DNA from: Anthoceros angustus
Lineage: Eukaryota; Streptophyta; Anthocerotopsida; Anthocerotales; Anthocerotaceae
Direction of reading: 5' to 3'
Assembly: GCA_010909165.1 (NCBI GenBank)
Contig: VJWM01000117.1
Coordinates: 186,001 to 250,000 of the forward strand
Length of the DNA stretch: 64,000 nucleotides
Shown here: piece after piece, positions 40,786-51,704 of the stretch
How positions within the stretch are numbered: position 1 is the stretch's first letter
Layout of the letters: each line of letters opens with the position of its first letter
Program-made: the position numbers and the translations under genes
Notes under the pieces: model-generated
What the model was told of the DNA's origin: nothing
The model's input: only the letters and a program-made list of their open reading frames with translations
Database searches by the model: none

Positions 40786-41500
40786 TGAAGACTTGCCAGC
40801 TTCCCCAAGGACACCATGTTGCCTGAGACTCTTCTTAACTCCTCTGCACGCAAGCCCAGGTAAGCAGTCGATGGCGAGCCCGCATCGCTGCAGATCGTCT
40901 TTGAGTCCGAGCTTTTTCTCTGCAAGCAACTCGCTCTGTGGAATCTGAAGGAGACCGGTTCTTGGTGGCGGTCATCGAGAGGGACCACGGACATCGTGGT
41001 GCACACCATAGCCGGGCTCCGGGACTCGGCTCAAGCTCAAGGAGACGGAGAGCTTGGGTGACCTCTCGTGGCACCAATGTGGACATAAACTTCCTCGGCG
41101 CCCTTTGGGGAGATCGGGTGCCTACACGGTGGTGCGCACATCAAAATCAAGACTTGCCGCTTCCCAAGGACACCATGTTGCCCGAGACTCTTCTTAACTC
41201 CTCCGCCGCACGCCAAGGTAAACCAGTCGATGGCGAGCCCGCATGCGCCTGCAGATCGGCCGGAGTCTCGAGGCCGCTTTATCGCGCAAGCAACTCGCCT
41301 GTGGAACTGCAAGAAGGAGACCGCCTTGGTGGCGCCATCGAGGGACCACGACATCGTGGTGCACACCATAGCTGCCCGGGACTCCCATCAAGCTCAAGGA
41401 GACGACGGAGAGCTTGGGTGACCTCATGCGCACCAATGTGGACATAAACTTCTCGCCTTTGGGGAGAGATCGGTGCCTACGAGGTGGTGCGCATATCAAA
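40786..41500. repeat. Tandem pair, period about 359 bp
   Basis: Copies at 40786-41143 and 41144-41500 share GACACCATGTTGCC, GAGACTCTTCTTAACTCCTC, CATCGTGGTGCACACCATAG, CTCAAGGAGACG and AATGTGGACATAAACTTC. The composition is coding-like and several words stay in frame (NVDIN, VVHTIA), so it may be a duplicated exon of a captured gene. I do not recognise it. Confidence 0.8.
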
Positions 41501-42630
41501 GATCAAGAGACCCAAAGATCAAGCCATCTGGTGGGCGGCTTCTCGCATCGCCCTCAAGCGGAGCGAGGCCGCATTCGGAAGCAACTAGGGGCGAATCGTG
41601 ATCCCCAACAACTGTCTGCAAGTATGTCTTGTTTTTCTCTCGCCTCAAGAGTTGGGCGAGAGAGGAAATGGCGTGTGGCGAGTCACCGTTGGAGCCGATG
41701 GAGCGTGAGGCTGGTGGAGCGGTGGGCGGCAATGGCGGCAGCAGTTAGGCGGGCCTTGCGATGAGTGCAATGAGGCGGTATTCCTTTCCGATCCAATCGC
41801 CATCAGGTGCCCTATCGCAATCGGCAAGGATCGAGACCCGGGGGCGATGCGGATGCATAGCGGGTTAGGGTTGGAAGTTTCTTGCGGATGACCTCGTGTA
41901 TTGTTTGATTGGTCGGCGACCGTTTCCATCGTTCGAGGTTCGAGTTAGGTTTGGTGTGGTCAAGCTAGGTTTGGTAAGTGTAATTTAGGTTTGGCGGCTA
42001 GAGCGTGGCCAATCATAGATTTAGGTAGGTTTGGAATTTGGTTTGGAATTCTAGGTTGATAAATTCAAACAAGGTGCAGTAGAGAGAGATGGCGGGATGG
42101 AGGAAGGAGTTAGGGTTTTGTATGCTATATAAACTCTTTCTTGGATGGTATTGTCTTTTCCTAGGGTAGCTCAGGGCCAAGGTCTTCGTAGTTGCGTCTT
42201 TTGTTTTGTAGTCCAAGGTTTCCATGTCCAAGTCCAGTGTCTTTGTCAGTTTGAAGTAGTTTGAAGCCAATTTCTTGTTTTGTTGTGAAGTTGTTACTTC
42301 AAAAGCCAAAGTTGTTTGCCTCAAGGCCAAGGTTTCTCGACTTAAAGGCCGATGTCATTTTTCGAGTGTCTTGGTCTTTTTTGTCGGCGTTTTCTCCGCT
42401 CTTTTATTGCTACTCTTGCCTTATGTCGCTCTTCTCTTTAGTTTGTGTGCTGTAGTTTGTTTGTTGTTGCGTTTCATGGCGTCTGTTGAGTTGGTGTTCG
42501 AGTTTGTTTTGTGCATGCCTCTTTTCCTCTCCGGGCCGTTGATGACCTTACTTGAACTGTTTATGTGTGTTCGAGTCTATTATGCGCCAATAAGGTGCGG
42601 GTTAAGCACTTCTATGTGTGAAGTCGTTTA
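41501..42630. other. No recognised gene; T/G-rich towards the right
   Basis: 41414-41764 is an unrecognised plus ORF. 41900-42060 has repeated TTAGGTTTGG words. From 42100 the plus strand is T-rich with frequent TGTTTGT, like plant introns or UTRs. Confidence 0.4.
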
Positions 42631-42631
42631 T

Positions 42632-43590
42632 ATCGTTTCTTTGTCTTTTTCGTATGCATCTTGTGTCTTTGTCTTTCTTACTTCCTTGAAACCAATATAA
42701 AAACCAAGGCTGCCTTTGGAGGCTAGTAGGGAGTTTTGAAGTTCTTGGTTGGACATTGAAGTATGGCGCTTTTGTGTTTCATTTACGCTCACGTTTGCGA
42801 CTTCGATTGTTTAGATGGAAAATTGGTCTTCTATCTATTCTTGTTTTGTTGGAGTTCTTGCCGTCGCGTGTTCACGATGTTCCTCTTCACGTAAGTCTTC
42901 TTATTTTGTTACTCGCGTTTACGGATACATAAAAAGTTTCCATCTTTATCTCCTATTTTTTTTTCATTGTCACCTTGTGTTGTTCCATCGTAGAACATAG
43001 AGTTTTATGTATGTTCTTTGTCTAGTTTGTGAAGGTTTACATTATTTGTTTCGTTTAACATTTGGCTTGATTGTCCTCGATGTTATGCATCTTCATGAGT
43101 TTCGATCTTTCTTTGTCTTTTTCGTTATGCATGTTGTGTCTTTGTCTTTCTTATTACTTCCTTGAAACCAATATAAAGGCAAAAGGCTGACCGGAGGCTA
43201 GTAGGGAGTTTTGAAGTTATTGGTTGGACATTGAAGTATGAGCGCTTTTGTGTTTCATTTACCACGTCGCGACTTTCGCTTGTTTAGATGGAAAATTGGT
43301 CTTCTATCTATATGTTTTGTTGAGTTCTGCCGCCGTGTTCACGATGTTCCTCTTGCGTAAGTCTTCTTATTTTGTTGTTACCGCTCGGATACATAAAGAA
43401 GTTTCCATCTTTATCTCCTATTTTTCTTTCAGTTGTCACCTTGTGTTCGTCCATCGTAGAACATAGAGTTTTATGTATGTTCTTTGTCTAGTTTGTGAAG
43501 GTTTCCGTTATTTGTTTCGTTTAACATTTGGCTTGATTGTCCTCGATGTTATGCATCTTCCTGTGATTTTCCTGATCTTTCTTTCAGTTT
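42632..43590. repeat. Tandem pair, period about 475 bp, T-rich
   Basis: Copies start near 42632 and 43110 and share GTTTTGAAGTT, GGTTGGACATTGAAGTATG, AGATGGAAAATTGGTCTTCT, ATCGTAGAACATAGAGTTTT and TTTAACATTTGGCTTGATTG. Open frames on the plus strand are hydrophobic because of T-richness and are not supported as genes. Confidence 0.85.
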
Positions 43591-44990
43591 CTCACCTCCG
43601 TATGTTTCGATGCAGGGGTTGCCGAAAGCTTCGAAAAGATCCGGACTTAACTGAATGTATACTCTGGAAAGTAATAACTGGTACGATCGTTGTTTGTTTG
43701 GTTGTGTCTTCTGTTTAGGGCTTTCAAGCCTCACCATTGATTTCCGTGTTATCATCCATTGTATAGCTTTGATCTTTTGGTTGTGTCATTACTCTTACCT
43801 TTGTGTTGGTTTTGTTTTCTCCTCAGTTCATAAGTTCGTTTATTTGTCATTCATTGTCTTGTAGACTAGCAATAAAGTTTTGTCGACTTTGTAGCTTCCT
43901 TTCGATTAATTATTTCGGTATGTTTTGTCATGCGAGAAGAGTTTGGGCGGCTTGAAGGATATATCCGTGGCTGGATATCTGCGAAGTAATTTGTGCGATT
44001 CATTCTTTGTGTGTTGTTTTGTTTGATTGTGTGTCATTTCGGGACTATAGTTTCATTGTTTTGTTTGTGGCGTTTTGAGTTTCTTTGTTAGCTTTGTTTG
44101 GTGCTTTTCGATTGCTTACTTATGTCTTGGCGGCGAGGAGAGTGTGGGGGCTTGAACAAGATCCACGAAGAAAGAAAATTCTATCGATGGGTGAAGCAGT
44201 GGTATGTTTTCATCTTTGTGTCAATGTTATGCATCTTCCGTGAGTTTCGATCTTTCTTTCGCTCACCTCCGTATGTTTTCATGTGGTTTGGGAAGCTTGA
44301 AAAGATCCGACTTAACTAATGTATACTGGAAAGTAAGAACTGCACGATCGTTGTTTGGTCGTGTCCTCCGCTTAGGGTTTTCAAGCCTCACCATTGATTT
44401 CCGTGTTGTCTCATCCATTGTATAGCTTTGCGCCTTTTTGGTCTTACCTTTGTGTTGGTTTTGTTTTCTCCTCGCTCATAAGTTTGCTTATCTATGTCAT
44501 TCATTGTCTTATAGACTAGCAATAAAGTTTTGTCACTTTGTAGCTTCCTTTCGCTTAATTATTTCCTATGTTTTGTCATGCGTAAGAGTTTGAAGGATAA
44601 GATATCAGAATCGGATAATACCGCAGAAGTAATTTGGGTGCGATGCATTCCAATTATGTGTTTCGTGACTATAGTTTCATTGTTTTGTTTGTGGCGGAGT
44701 TTGTCGTTAGCTTTGTTTGGTGCTTTTCGCTTGCTTACTGTATGTCTTGGGCGAGGAGAGTGTGGGGGCTTGAACAAGATCCTCAAGAAACTGAAATTTC
44801 GCTCAGTAGGCAACAGTGGTATGTTTTCATCTTTGTGTCAAACTGTTGTCTGTCACTACGTTTCTCGCTTGTGTTCGTCTCTGCTACATACATGCAAAAT
44901 CGCGTGTGACGCATTGTTGTTTGACCTTTACCTTTGTTTGGTTCACTCTGAATGGTATGGTATTTACGAATATGTTTTCTTGCCCGGTTA
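43546..44990. repeat. Second T-rich tandem family, period about 0.62-0.68 kb
   Basis: Repeated blocks include CTCACCTCCGTATGTTT, GAAAAGATCCG, CTTAACT(GA)ATGTATACT, GGTTTTCAAGCCTCACCATT-like sequence and GTGTGGGGGCTTGAACAAGA (44138 and 44761). GCAGTG|GTATGTTTTC (44198) and CAGTG|GTATGTTTTC (44815) look like splice donors after short exon-like segments, so a duplicated host gene with introns is possible. Confidence 0.7.
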
Positions 44991-45204
44991 GCGATTTGGT
45001 GGGATTTCTAGAATGAGCTTTCATCTAGATGTACACAGTATTCACTTGGAGTCAATTTTTTCTACCCTGCTTCTGGTTTCAACATTTATGGTGGATGCAT
45101 TTCACCCACATGCCATGTTTTCTACTCTATTGTAATAGATTCTACTATATTGAGTAAAAAAATGACCAAATGGTCAATTCTCTTTCTAGAAATCTACCCT
45201 CTAG

Positions 45205-45990
45205 CCCCAAAAATCGAAGCTGCCGAGGCCCCTGCACGAGGCCGCGACTTTTACGGACATGAAGGGCATTCCGGAAGTGGGGAGCATAAGATCGATTTGA
45301 AGCCGGGGAGGCGGTGTCGAATCAGGCAATACAAGCTCAACCCCAAGTATTCGATCAAGGTGAAGGAGGTCCTTGATAAGTACAGGCGGACATCATTTTC
45401 CCCATAAATGCAGTGGGTCGGTGTGGTGGTTCCCAAAGCAGCCCAAATTCGGGTATGCCAAGATTGGAGGAAGCTCAAGCGGAGAAGGACCACTTCCGAT
45501 GCCATTAAATGAGCGACATTTTGGACAAGGTGGTGACGGACTACTTACTCCTTCTGGATGGCTACTCCGGATACCAATTGCACCTAAAGTCGAGGGACAA
45601 GGCGACCTTCACTCTGAGTGATGCGTTTGCCTACGAGAAGTGCCTTTGGGATGGCCGGGCGCGAGGTCGTTCATGCGTATGGTGACCAACGTCTTGGTGA
45701 CTTCACGAGGGACTTCATGGAGATATTCTGGATGATTTTGTGTGCATGGGGAGGCGGGACAAACACCTTGGGCATCTAAGAAGGTGCTTGGGCGCCGGAG
45801 ACTCAATTGAGCCTACACCGGAGAAATGCTACTTTGGAATGACGGAGGGAATCTTGTCGACATCGTGCCTGCTGGAATCGAGGTGGACGGGACAAGGTCA
45901 GGTCATCCAGTCTCACGGACGAACCTAAAGGAGCCGAGAGGTTTCGAATGGTGGGATACTACGCGGTTTATTAAGGACTTTGCGAAGAGG
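45205..45990 (+). pseudogene. Gypsy reverse transcriptase
   Basis: RVT_1-type polymerase of Ty3/Gypsy. In order: HKIDLKPG then RIRQYKLNPKYSIKVKEVLD (45284 onward), QIRVCQDWRKL at about 45448 in another frame, motif A LLLDGYSGY at about 45545, RDKATFTLSDA, a degraded MPFG region at about 45650, motif C ILDDF with its Asp pair at 45731-45736, HLGHLRRCL, and PEKCYFGMTEGI at about 45812. The VDGT segment (about 45885) and TRFIKDFAK (about 45960) lead to RNase H. Each motif is good but they fall in all three frames, so it is inactive as read. Confidence 0.88.
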
Positions 45991-46079
45991 CGGCTAAGTT
46001 GGCGGAACTCTGCGGAAGGAGGAGGTTTGGACTGGTCACGGGAGGCGAGAGGAGGCCTTGGGGTTCTGAACAAGTGGCG

Positions 46080-46400
46080 CCGGTTCTAAGAGGACGGTGG
46101 GCAGAAATTTCATGTGTATGTAGATGTGGCTTTTGCTATCGGAGTAGTCTTGAGCGGAAGGACGACAAGCGGGATTATCCGTATACTACTGTTGGACGGC
46201 TCACCGCAGCAATACACAACTACAGGCCAAGCCTTGGGTATAGTATATCTTGTCGAAATTGACACTACCTACTAGGTGAGTTTGTGTTCTATGTAGACCA
46301 CTACTTTTGGTGAATAAAAGGCGGACTGTCCGGACGGATATAAGGTGGATATTGTTGCGGAGTTCACGTTGAAGTGGAAACAAGACAAGGAGGCGCACCA
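46080..46400 (+). pseudogene. Gypsy RNase H
   Basis: KFHVYVDVAFAIGVVLSG (about 46107) is the first strand with the catalytic Asp of the VD(A/V) motif. YYCWT and ALGIVYLVEI (46180-46260) match the central part, and the tether helix FVFYVDH-like codons follow at about 46280, then SRWILL-type sequence at about 46340. Frame changes occur at least twice. It removes RNA from cDNA during element replication. Confidence 0.75.
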
Positions 46401-47395
46401 AAATGCATTTCTGTCACGATTGAAAGCAGGCGGTGTTGAGAGATCGGGAAGATGCGTTCCGGATGAGACATTGGTTGCAGATAAAAGTACAACCGGAGAG
46501 CCAGCAAGAAACTCAAGCGGCTTAGCGAGCGGAGAAGGGAGGGCCCGCGGCGTCCGACCCTCGAAGAAATGGCGGTACCTGCAGGGAATGGAGCTTCCGA
46601 AAATCGACTCGTGGGGAGGGAGGCATTCGTGCACTATGCTCGACCCTTGAGGTACAGCGGTGTGTGTTCAAATTAGGGCGGAGTAGAGCGAAGGTACTGG
46701 CCGGCGAGGCAGGAGGTCGTCGAGGGAATGCAAGGGATTGGGGTGGACACTACGCAAAGACAGTCACCACCAAAAGATTTTGGCAGGATCTTGGTGGCCA
46801 ACAATGTATGGGGACACCCACCGGTTTGTGAAGAAGTGTGATGCTTGTCGGATGGATCGGAAAGCCAACCCGGCGACACGGTGGCCGCTAGTATGATATG
46901 TACTGGCACCTTTCGAAAAGTGGGGTATTGACTTTGTTGGACCTATCTGACCTCGACAAGACACACACAAAGGAGATACATCACGGTGGCAGCGGACTCA
47001 CGGTGGGTAGGCGGTGGCGACAGAGCGGACTCATAAATCGTGGCCAAATTCTGTCGAGAACATCATAACCCTGCGGATGTCGCTGCGGTTGGTAAGTGAT
47101 AGGGGAACCCATTTCCTTAATGATGTGGTGGCCGCCATGACGGAGTATTTGCATCAATCGCCATGAGGCGGCACCCTACAATCCTAAGGCCAATGGGGAG
47201 AGAAGACAAATGGGCTCATCTGCGGGATCTGAATAAACTCACGATGAACTACGCCCATGGTGGGATACCAAGCGCCATCCGCCTTGGGCGTTCGAGACGG
47301 TGACCACACAACGGACCCTTACTTGACCTCGGACACTCTCCCGTAATGCAGTGGGGTTTGAAGTGCCCACTTTTGAGTAATGATGGAAGGGAGGC
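46390..47395 (+). pseudogene. Gypsy integrase, first segment
   Basis: Integrase of the Ty3 type. The linker MELPKID lies at about 46590. The N-terminal zinc module is present as YAKTVTTKRFW (46753) and KKCDACRMDRKANPATRWPL (46831 onward), the H-H-C-C finger. The core has WGIDFVGPI (first catalytic Asp codon at 46930), RYITVAADS, SDRGTHFLNDVV (second Asp at 47098), and YNPKANG (47178) followed by TNGLI. The third acidic residue, expected after ANGQ.., is lost in a short deletion. At 47395 the sequence jumps back to the start of a second copy. Confidence 0.88.
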
Positions 47396-47450
47396 AAGAC
47401 CAAAATGCATTTCGTCACGATTGAAAACAGAAAGGTGTTGAGAGATCGTG

Positions 47451-48425
47451 AAGATGCGCTCCTGATGAGACATTGGTTGCCGCAGAAAAGTACAACCGAG
47501 GAGCCCACCGACCAACCCCAAGCTACGAACTGCAGCCTTAGTGGCGAGAAGGGAGGGCCATGGCCGTCCGACCCACGAAGAAATAGAGCGGTACTGGGAA
47601 TGGAGCTTCCCAAAATCGACTGTGACAGGGAGGCATTCGCACTATGCTCGACCCTTCGTAATGTACAACGGTGTGTGTTCAAATTAGGGCCGAGTAGAAC
47701 GAAGGTACTTGCAACCGCAGAGATGTGAGCTGGGAATGCACGAAGGATTGGGGGACACTACGCAAAGACAGTCACCACCAAAAGATTTTGAAGCGGATAC
47801 CGTGGCCAACAATGTATGGGGACACCCACCGCTTAGAAGAAGTGTGATGCTTGTCGGATCGGAAAGCCAACCCCGACGACACTGGCCGCTAGTACCGATA
47901 TTGGCACCGCACCTTTCAAAAGTGGGGTATTGACTTTGTTGGACCCATACACACGACAAGACACACACAAAGGAGATACATCCCGTGGCAACGACATCGC
48001 ACTGTGGGTAGAGGTGGCGACAAGAACGGACTCGCAAATACCGTGGCCAAATTCTCAGACGAGAACATCATAACCCGCACGGATGTCCGCCGTAGCTTGG
48101 TAAGTGATAGGGGAACCCATTTCCTTAATGATGTGGTGGCCGCCATGACGGAGTATTTCGCATCAATCATCGCAAGACGGCACCCTACAATCCTAAGGCC
48201 AATGGGTCGACAGAGAAGACAAATGGGCTCATCTCAGGATTCAATAAACTCACAGGAACTACGCCCATGATCGATACTAAGCCGCCATCCGCCGCGGGCG
48301 CCCAGCAGAGAAGGTGACCACACAACGGACCCTTACTTGACCTACGACACTCTCCGTAATGCCGAGAGTTTGAAGTGCCCACTTTTCGAGTAATGATGGA
48401 AGGAGACTGTAAGAGGAAAGCCAGC
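47451..48425 (+). pseudogene. Gypsy integrase, second segment
   Basis: It carries the H-H-C-C finger region near 47848, WGIDFVGP near 47924, and LVSDRGTHFLNDVVAAMTEY near 48105, readable in the frame 48004-48270. The same decay is found base for base in the third segment, so the copy was made after the decay. Confidence 0.85.
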
Positions 48426-48476
48426 TCGGCGACTCTTGGGGTTTCGGCCTACGGAGGACGGGGAAGAAGCTCGGTG

Positions 48477-49451
48477 AAGATGCGCTCCTGATGAGACATT
48501 GGTTGCCGCAGAAAAGTACAACCGAGGAGCCCACCGACCAACCCCAAGCTACGAACTGCAGCCTTAGTGGCGAGAAGGGAGGGCCATGGCCGTCCGACCC
48601 ACGAAGAAATAGAGCGGTACTGGGAATGGAGCTTCCCAAAATCGACTGTGACAGGGAGGCATTCGCACTATGCTCGACCCTTCGTAATGTACAACGGTGT
48701 GTGTTCAAATTAGGGCCGAGTAGAACGAAGGTACTTGCAACCGCAGAGATGTGAGCTGGGAATGCACGAAGGATTGGGGGACACTACGCAAAGACAGTCA
48801 CCACCAAAAGATTTTGAAGCGGATACCGTGGCCAACAATGTATGGGGACACCCACCGCTTAGAAGAAGTGTGATGCTTGTCGGATCGGAAAGCCAACCCC
48901 GACGACACTGGCCGCTAGTACCGATATTGGCACCGCACCTTTCAAAAGTGGGGTATTGACTTTGTTGGACCCATACACACGACAAGACACACACAAAGGA
49001 GATACATCCCGTGGCAACGACATCGCACTGTGGGTAGAGGTGGCGACAAGAACGGACTCGCAAATACCGTGGCCAAATTCTCAGACGAGAACATCATAAC
49101 CCGCACGGATGTCCGCCGTAGCTTGGTAAGTGATAGGGGAACCCATTTCCTTAATGATGTGGTGGCCGCCATGACGGAGTATTTCGCATCAATCATCGCA
49201 AGACGGCACCCTACAATCCTAAGGCCAATGGGTCGACAGAGAAGACAAATGGGCTCATCTCAGGATTCAATAAACTCACAGGAACTACGCCCATGATCGA
49301 TACTAAGCCGCCATCCGCCGCGGGCGCCCAGCAGAGAAGGTGACCACACAACGGACCCTTACTTGACCTACGACACTCTCCGTAATGCCGAGAGTTTGAA
49401 GTGCCCACTTTTCGAGTAATGATGGAAGGAGACTGTAAGAGGAAAGCCACC
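48477..49451 (+). pseudogene. Gypsy integrase, third segment
   Basis: This is identical in reading to the second segment, including the frame 49030-49296 with SDRGTHFLNDVV. Only this copy is followed by the genuine integrase C-terminus. Confidence 0.85.
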
Positions 49452-49479
49452 GAGCGACTCTTGGGGTTTGTGCAAAGAC

Positions 49480-49740
49480 ACGTAGGATGGAAGAAGCTCA
49501 CAAGATGCGCTTGGTGCAAAACCCCGAAGATTTGGCACGATCGTATGCGGAATCGGGTATGTAAAGGAAGGGACTGGCCCTCCTTTATGATAGTCGTCAT
49601 GCATTTTCCGTGCAAACTTCACACAGATGGATGGGTCCGTACCAAGTGGTGCAAGTATATGACAACGGGTCCGTCCGACTGACTAGATGAGGCTGTTGCC
49701 CACTCGGGTAAGCGGGTGGCGGTGAAGAAGTATCATGCTT
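49480..49740 (+). pseudogene. Gypsy integrase C-terminus (GPY/F module)
   Basis: RKGLALLYDSRHAF is followed by RWMGPYQVVQVYDNGSVRLT (49630-49678), the GP(Y/F) module of Ty3/Gypsy integrases, then VAVKKYHA and a stop at about 49741. It ends 18 bp before the polypurine tract, so pol ends here. A second, more decayed copy of this module lies at 51440-51670. Confidence 0.85.
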
Positions 49741-49758
49741 AGTGTTGGCGGAGCGTAG

Positions 49759-49772
49759 ATGAGAAGGGAGTA
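49759..49772 (+). other. Gypsy polypurine tract, first copy
   Basis: ATGAGAAGGGAGTA abuts TGTGGGCT at 49773. The same tract is found at 51691-51704 before a second LTR start. Confidence 0.8.
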
Positions 49773-50754
49773 TGTGGGCTATGCACTTACTGGGAGTTAG
49801 GAAATAAGTAGGGTTTTTTTTAGGATTGAAGGATAAATAAGGCGGAAAAGGAGGAATAAATTGGGGTAGCGCTTGGACGAGGCTCGAGTATACTCGGACT
49901 GGAGTGAACAACGGACCCGGTACCACTATGGCAAGCTCGACTACGGAGTAACGGATAAGTCCGAACCCACCTGTGTCAAAATAGGATAAGTCCGGAACCC
50001 TCCAGTCAAAATAGGATAAATCGCGAAAGTAACCTAGGAGGCGGGCGTGAGGATACGAGGCGGCGCCACGTGGGCCACAGTGGAGGTCGGGCATGCAGTA
50101 GGCGACCGTAGCAGGCCGTTATAGCGGTATTCACGCCCCGGCAGGCGTAAGGCGAAAGCAGGCGTGGTCGAATAAGCCATGCGGACCCACAGCGATTCTG
50201 GACAGGCGCCTTCAGCGATTACTTCCTGGCGGCCGAGGAGGTCATTTATTTCTCGGACAATCCTCCGGTCCCTTGCGCTCCATAATCCGGCTCTCTGGCT
50301 ATCTTTTGGCGCCGTCGGCTTAGGCGTGGCGCACCGTCGAGGTTGGAGCGGCAGCGGGAGGAACATCGTGCGGACTCGGACTCGGCCCAGAAGAGGAGAA
50401 GCAATGGCACCCAAAAGCCGACGGACTGGGAGCCATGGACCTCGTGGCGCAACATTGTGACCGGCGCTATCCGGACTTGGCCCTGGAGGCGATTAGTGCG
50501 GGAGTGGCATCGGGCGTGTTCCAAATGGTAGTGGACCTTTGACAACGTCCTCTAGTCAGGAGTTTGCGGGAAAATCTGGCGGCGATCAACAAGGAGGTCG
50601 ATCCAAGAACCTCGGAGGACCAGGCGATGGACCTTGGAGGTCCTGAGATGGCCCGCCGAAGGAGGAAGAAGGGGCGTGGTGCAGGCCCCTTAAGGCGAAG
50701 GGAAGATAGGGCCCGGCCGGTGGTCTTGAGGCACAGGCGGACAACCAGCGGATG

Positions 50755-51425
50755 GTTGATATCCGTCTGCTGGGATCGAGTAAGCCATGCACTCGCGCAT
50801 GGGACAACGAAGAGGCGCCTTCCGCAGCTACTCGCGCCAAGGAGGGAGGTCACCGCGCAGCCCCCTCACAGCCTTGCGCCCGCAATCCGCCTCATCTTTT
50901 GGGCGCCCGCCAGAGCGTGGCGCACCGCAAGGTTGGAGCAAAACGCGCGGCGAGGAACATCGCGCCGACCGCCAGAAGCAGAACAAGAGGAGGAGAAAGC
51001 AATGGCACCCAAAAGCCGACGGAAACTGGGAGCCATGGACCGTGGAGCGCAACATTGTGACCCGCGCTATCCGGACTTCGGCCCCGGGCCGAGGGGGTTG
51101 GGCGCAGAGTGGCATCCGGACGTGTTCCAAATGGTCTGGACCTTTGACAACGCTACTCTAGTCCGGAGTTTGCCCAAAGATGTCAGCGGCGATCAACAAG
51201 GAGGTCCGATCCAAGAACCTCCGGAGGACTCGAGGCGATGGACCTTGAGGTCCCGAGGATGGCCTACAACCGCCCAAGGAGGAAGAAGGGCGGTGCCGAG
51301 CCCTTAAGGCGGAAGGGAAGATAGGCCGCCACGGCCGCGCCGAGGCTCGAACGCAATGACAACCAACGGATGGTTGATATCCGATCCGCCGGATACCGAG
51401 TAAGGCGGTAGCCGGATCATTGTCC
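50755..51425 (+). repeat. LTR block B, copy 1 of 3
   Basis: A block of about 650 bp is repeated almost exactly at 52673-53345 and, without its first 40 bp, at 54296-54920. It encodes the LTR ORF segments RTSAPGRGGW and ALRPQSASSFGR in the same relative frames in all three. Confidence 0.92.
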
Positions 51426-51439
51426 ATTGGAACACACTC

Positions 51440-51704
51440 ACCAAGATGCATGGTGCAAAACCAAAGATTTGGCACGCCGATCGCGAATCGAGTATGTAAA
51501 GGAAGGGACCCGCCTCCTTTATGATAGTCGCACATGCATTTTCTGCAAACTTCACCGAGATGGATGGGTCCGCGTCAAGTGGTGCAAGTATATGACAACG
51601 GGTCCGCCACGGCGAGATGGAGAGTCGCTGCCCACCGGTAAACGGTGGCGGTGAAGAAGTATATGCTTAGTGTTGGCGAGACGCCAACAGATGAGAAGGG
51701 AGTA
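51440..51704 (+). pseudogene. Duplicate integrase end and polypurine tract inside the 3' LTR
   Basis: It repeats 49500-49772 with small losses: CCTCCTTTATGATAGTCG, GATGGATGGGTCCG, GTGCAAGTATATGACAACGG and ATGAGAAGGGAGTA. The pol end is thus embedded between two LTR starts. Confidence 0.88.

Larger units (their letters stand above)
38310..45180. mobile_element. Foreign AT-rich insertion between protease and RT
   Basis: The GC-rich Gypsy interior gives way at about 38310 to ordinary or T-rich DNA for 6.9 kb and returns at about 45180, where RT begins. It holds no Gypsy motif. It contains three sets of tandem duplications, an aquaporin gene fragment and intron-like T-rich DNA. Neither inverted termini nor a target-site duplication could be fixed at the edges, so its nature is open (gene-capturing transposon, or filler from repair). 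Confidence 0.65.
47396..49451 (+). repeat. Two further tandem integrase segments, exact period 1,026 bp
   Basis: The integrase region is repeated twice more. The unit from 47451 to about 48425 and the unit from 48477 to about 49451 are identical as far as I can read (encoded ORFs 47684-48037 and 48710-49063 are the same, as are 48004-48270 and 49030-49296). The first segment at 46390-47395 is similar but differs by many small changes. Junction words such as GATGCGCTCCTGATGAG and TAATGATGGAAGG mark the edges. Confidence 0.92.

Noticed and set aside
42261-45016. Series of hydrophobic plus-strand ORFs resembling membrane proteins
   Set aside because: T-rich DNA gives Phe/Leu/Val/Ser-rich frames. 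The ORFs repeat with the tandem units and have no conserved motif.
38310-45180. Helitron or Pack-MULE assignment for the foreign insertion
   Set aside because: I found neither CTRR/hairpin ends nor long terminal inverted repeats or a duplicated target at the edges, so only a neutral description is given.
45205-49740. Endogenous pararetrovirus (caulimovirid) as the source of the RT
   Set aside because: An integrase with H-H-C-C finger and GPY/F module follows RNase H, and LTRs, a polypurine tract and a target-site duplication are present. This is a Ty3/Gypsy retrotransposon.
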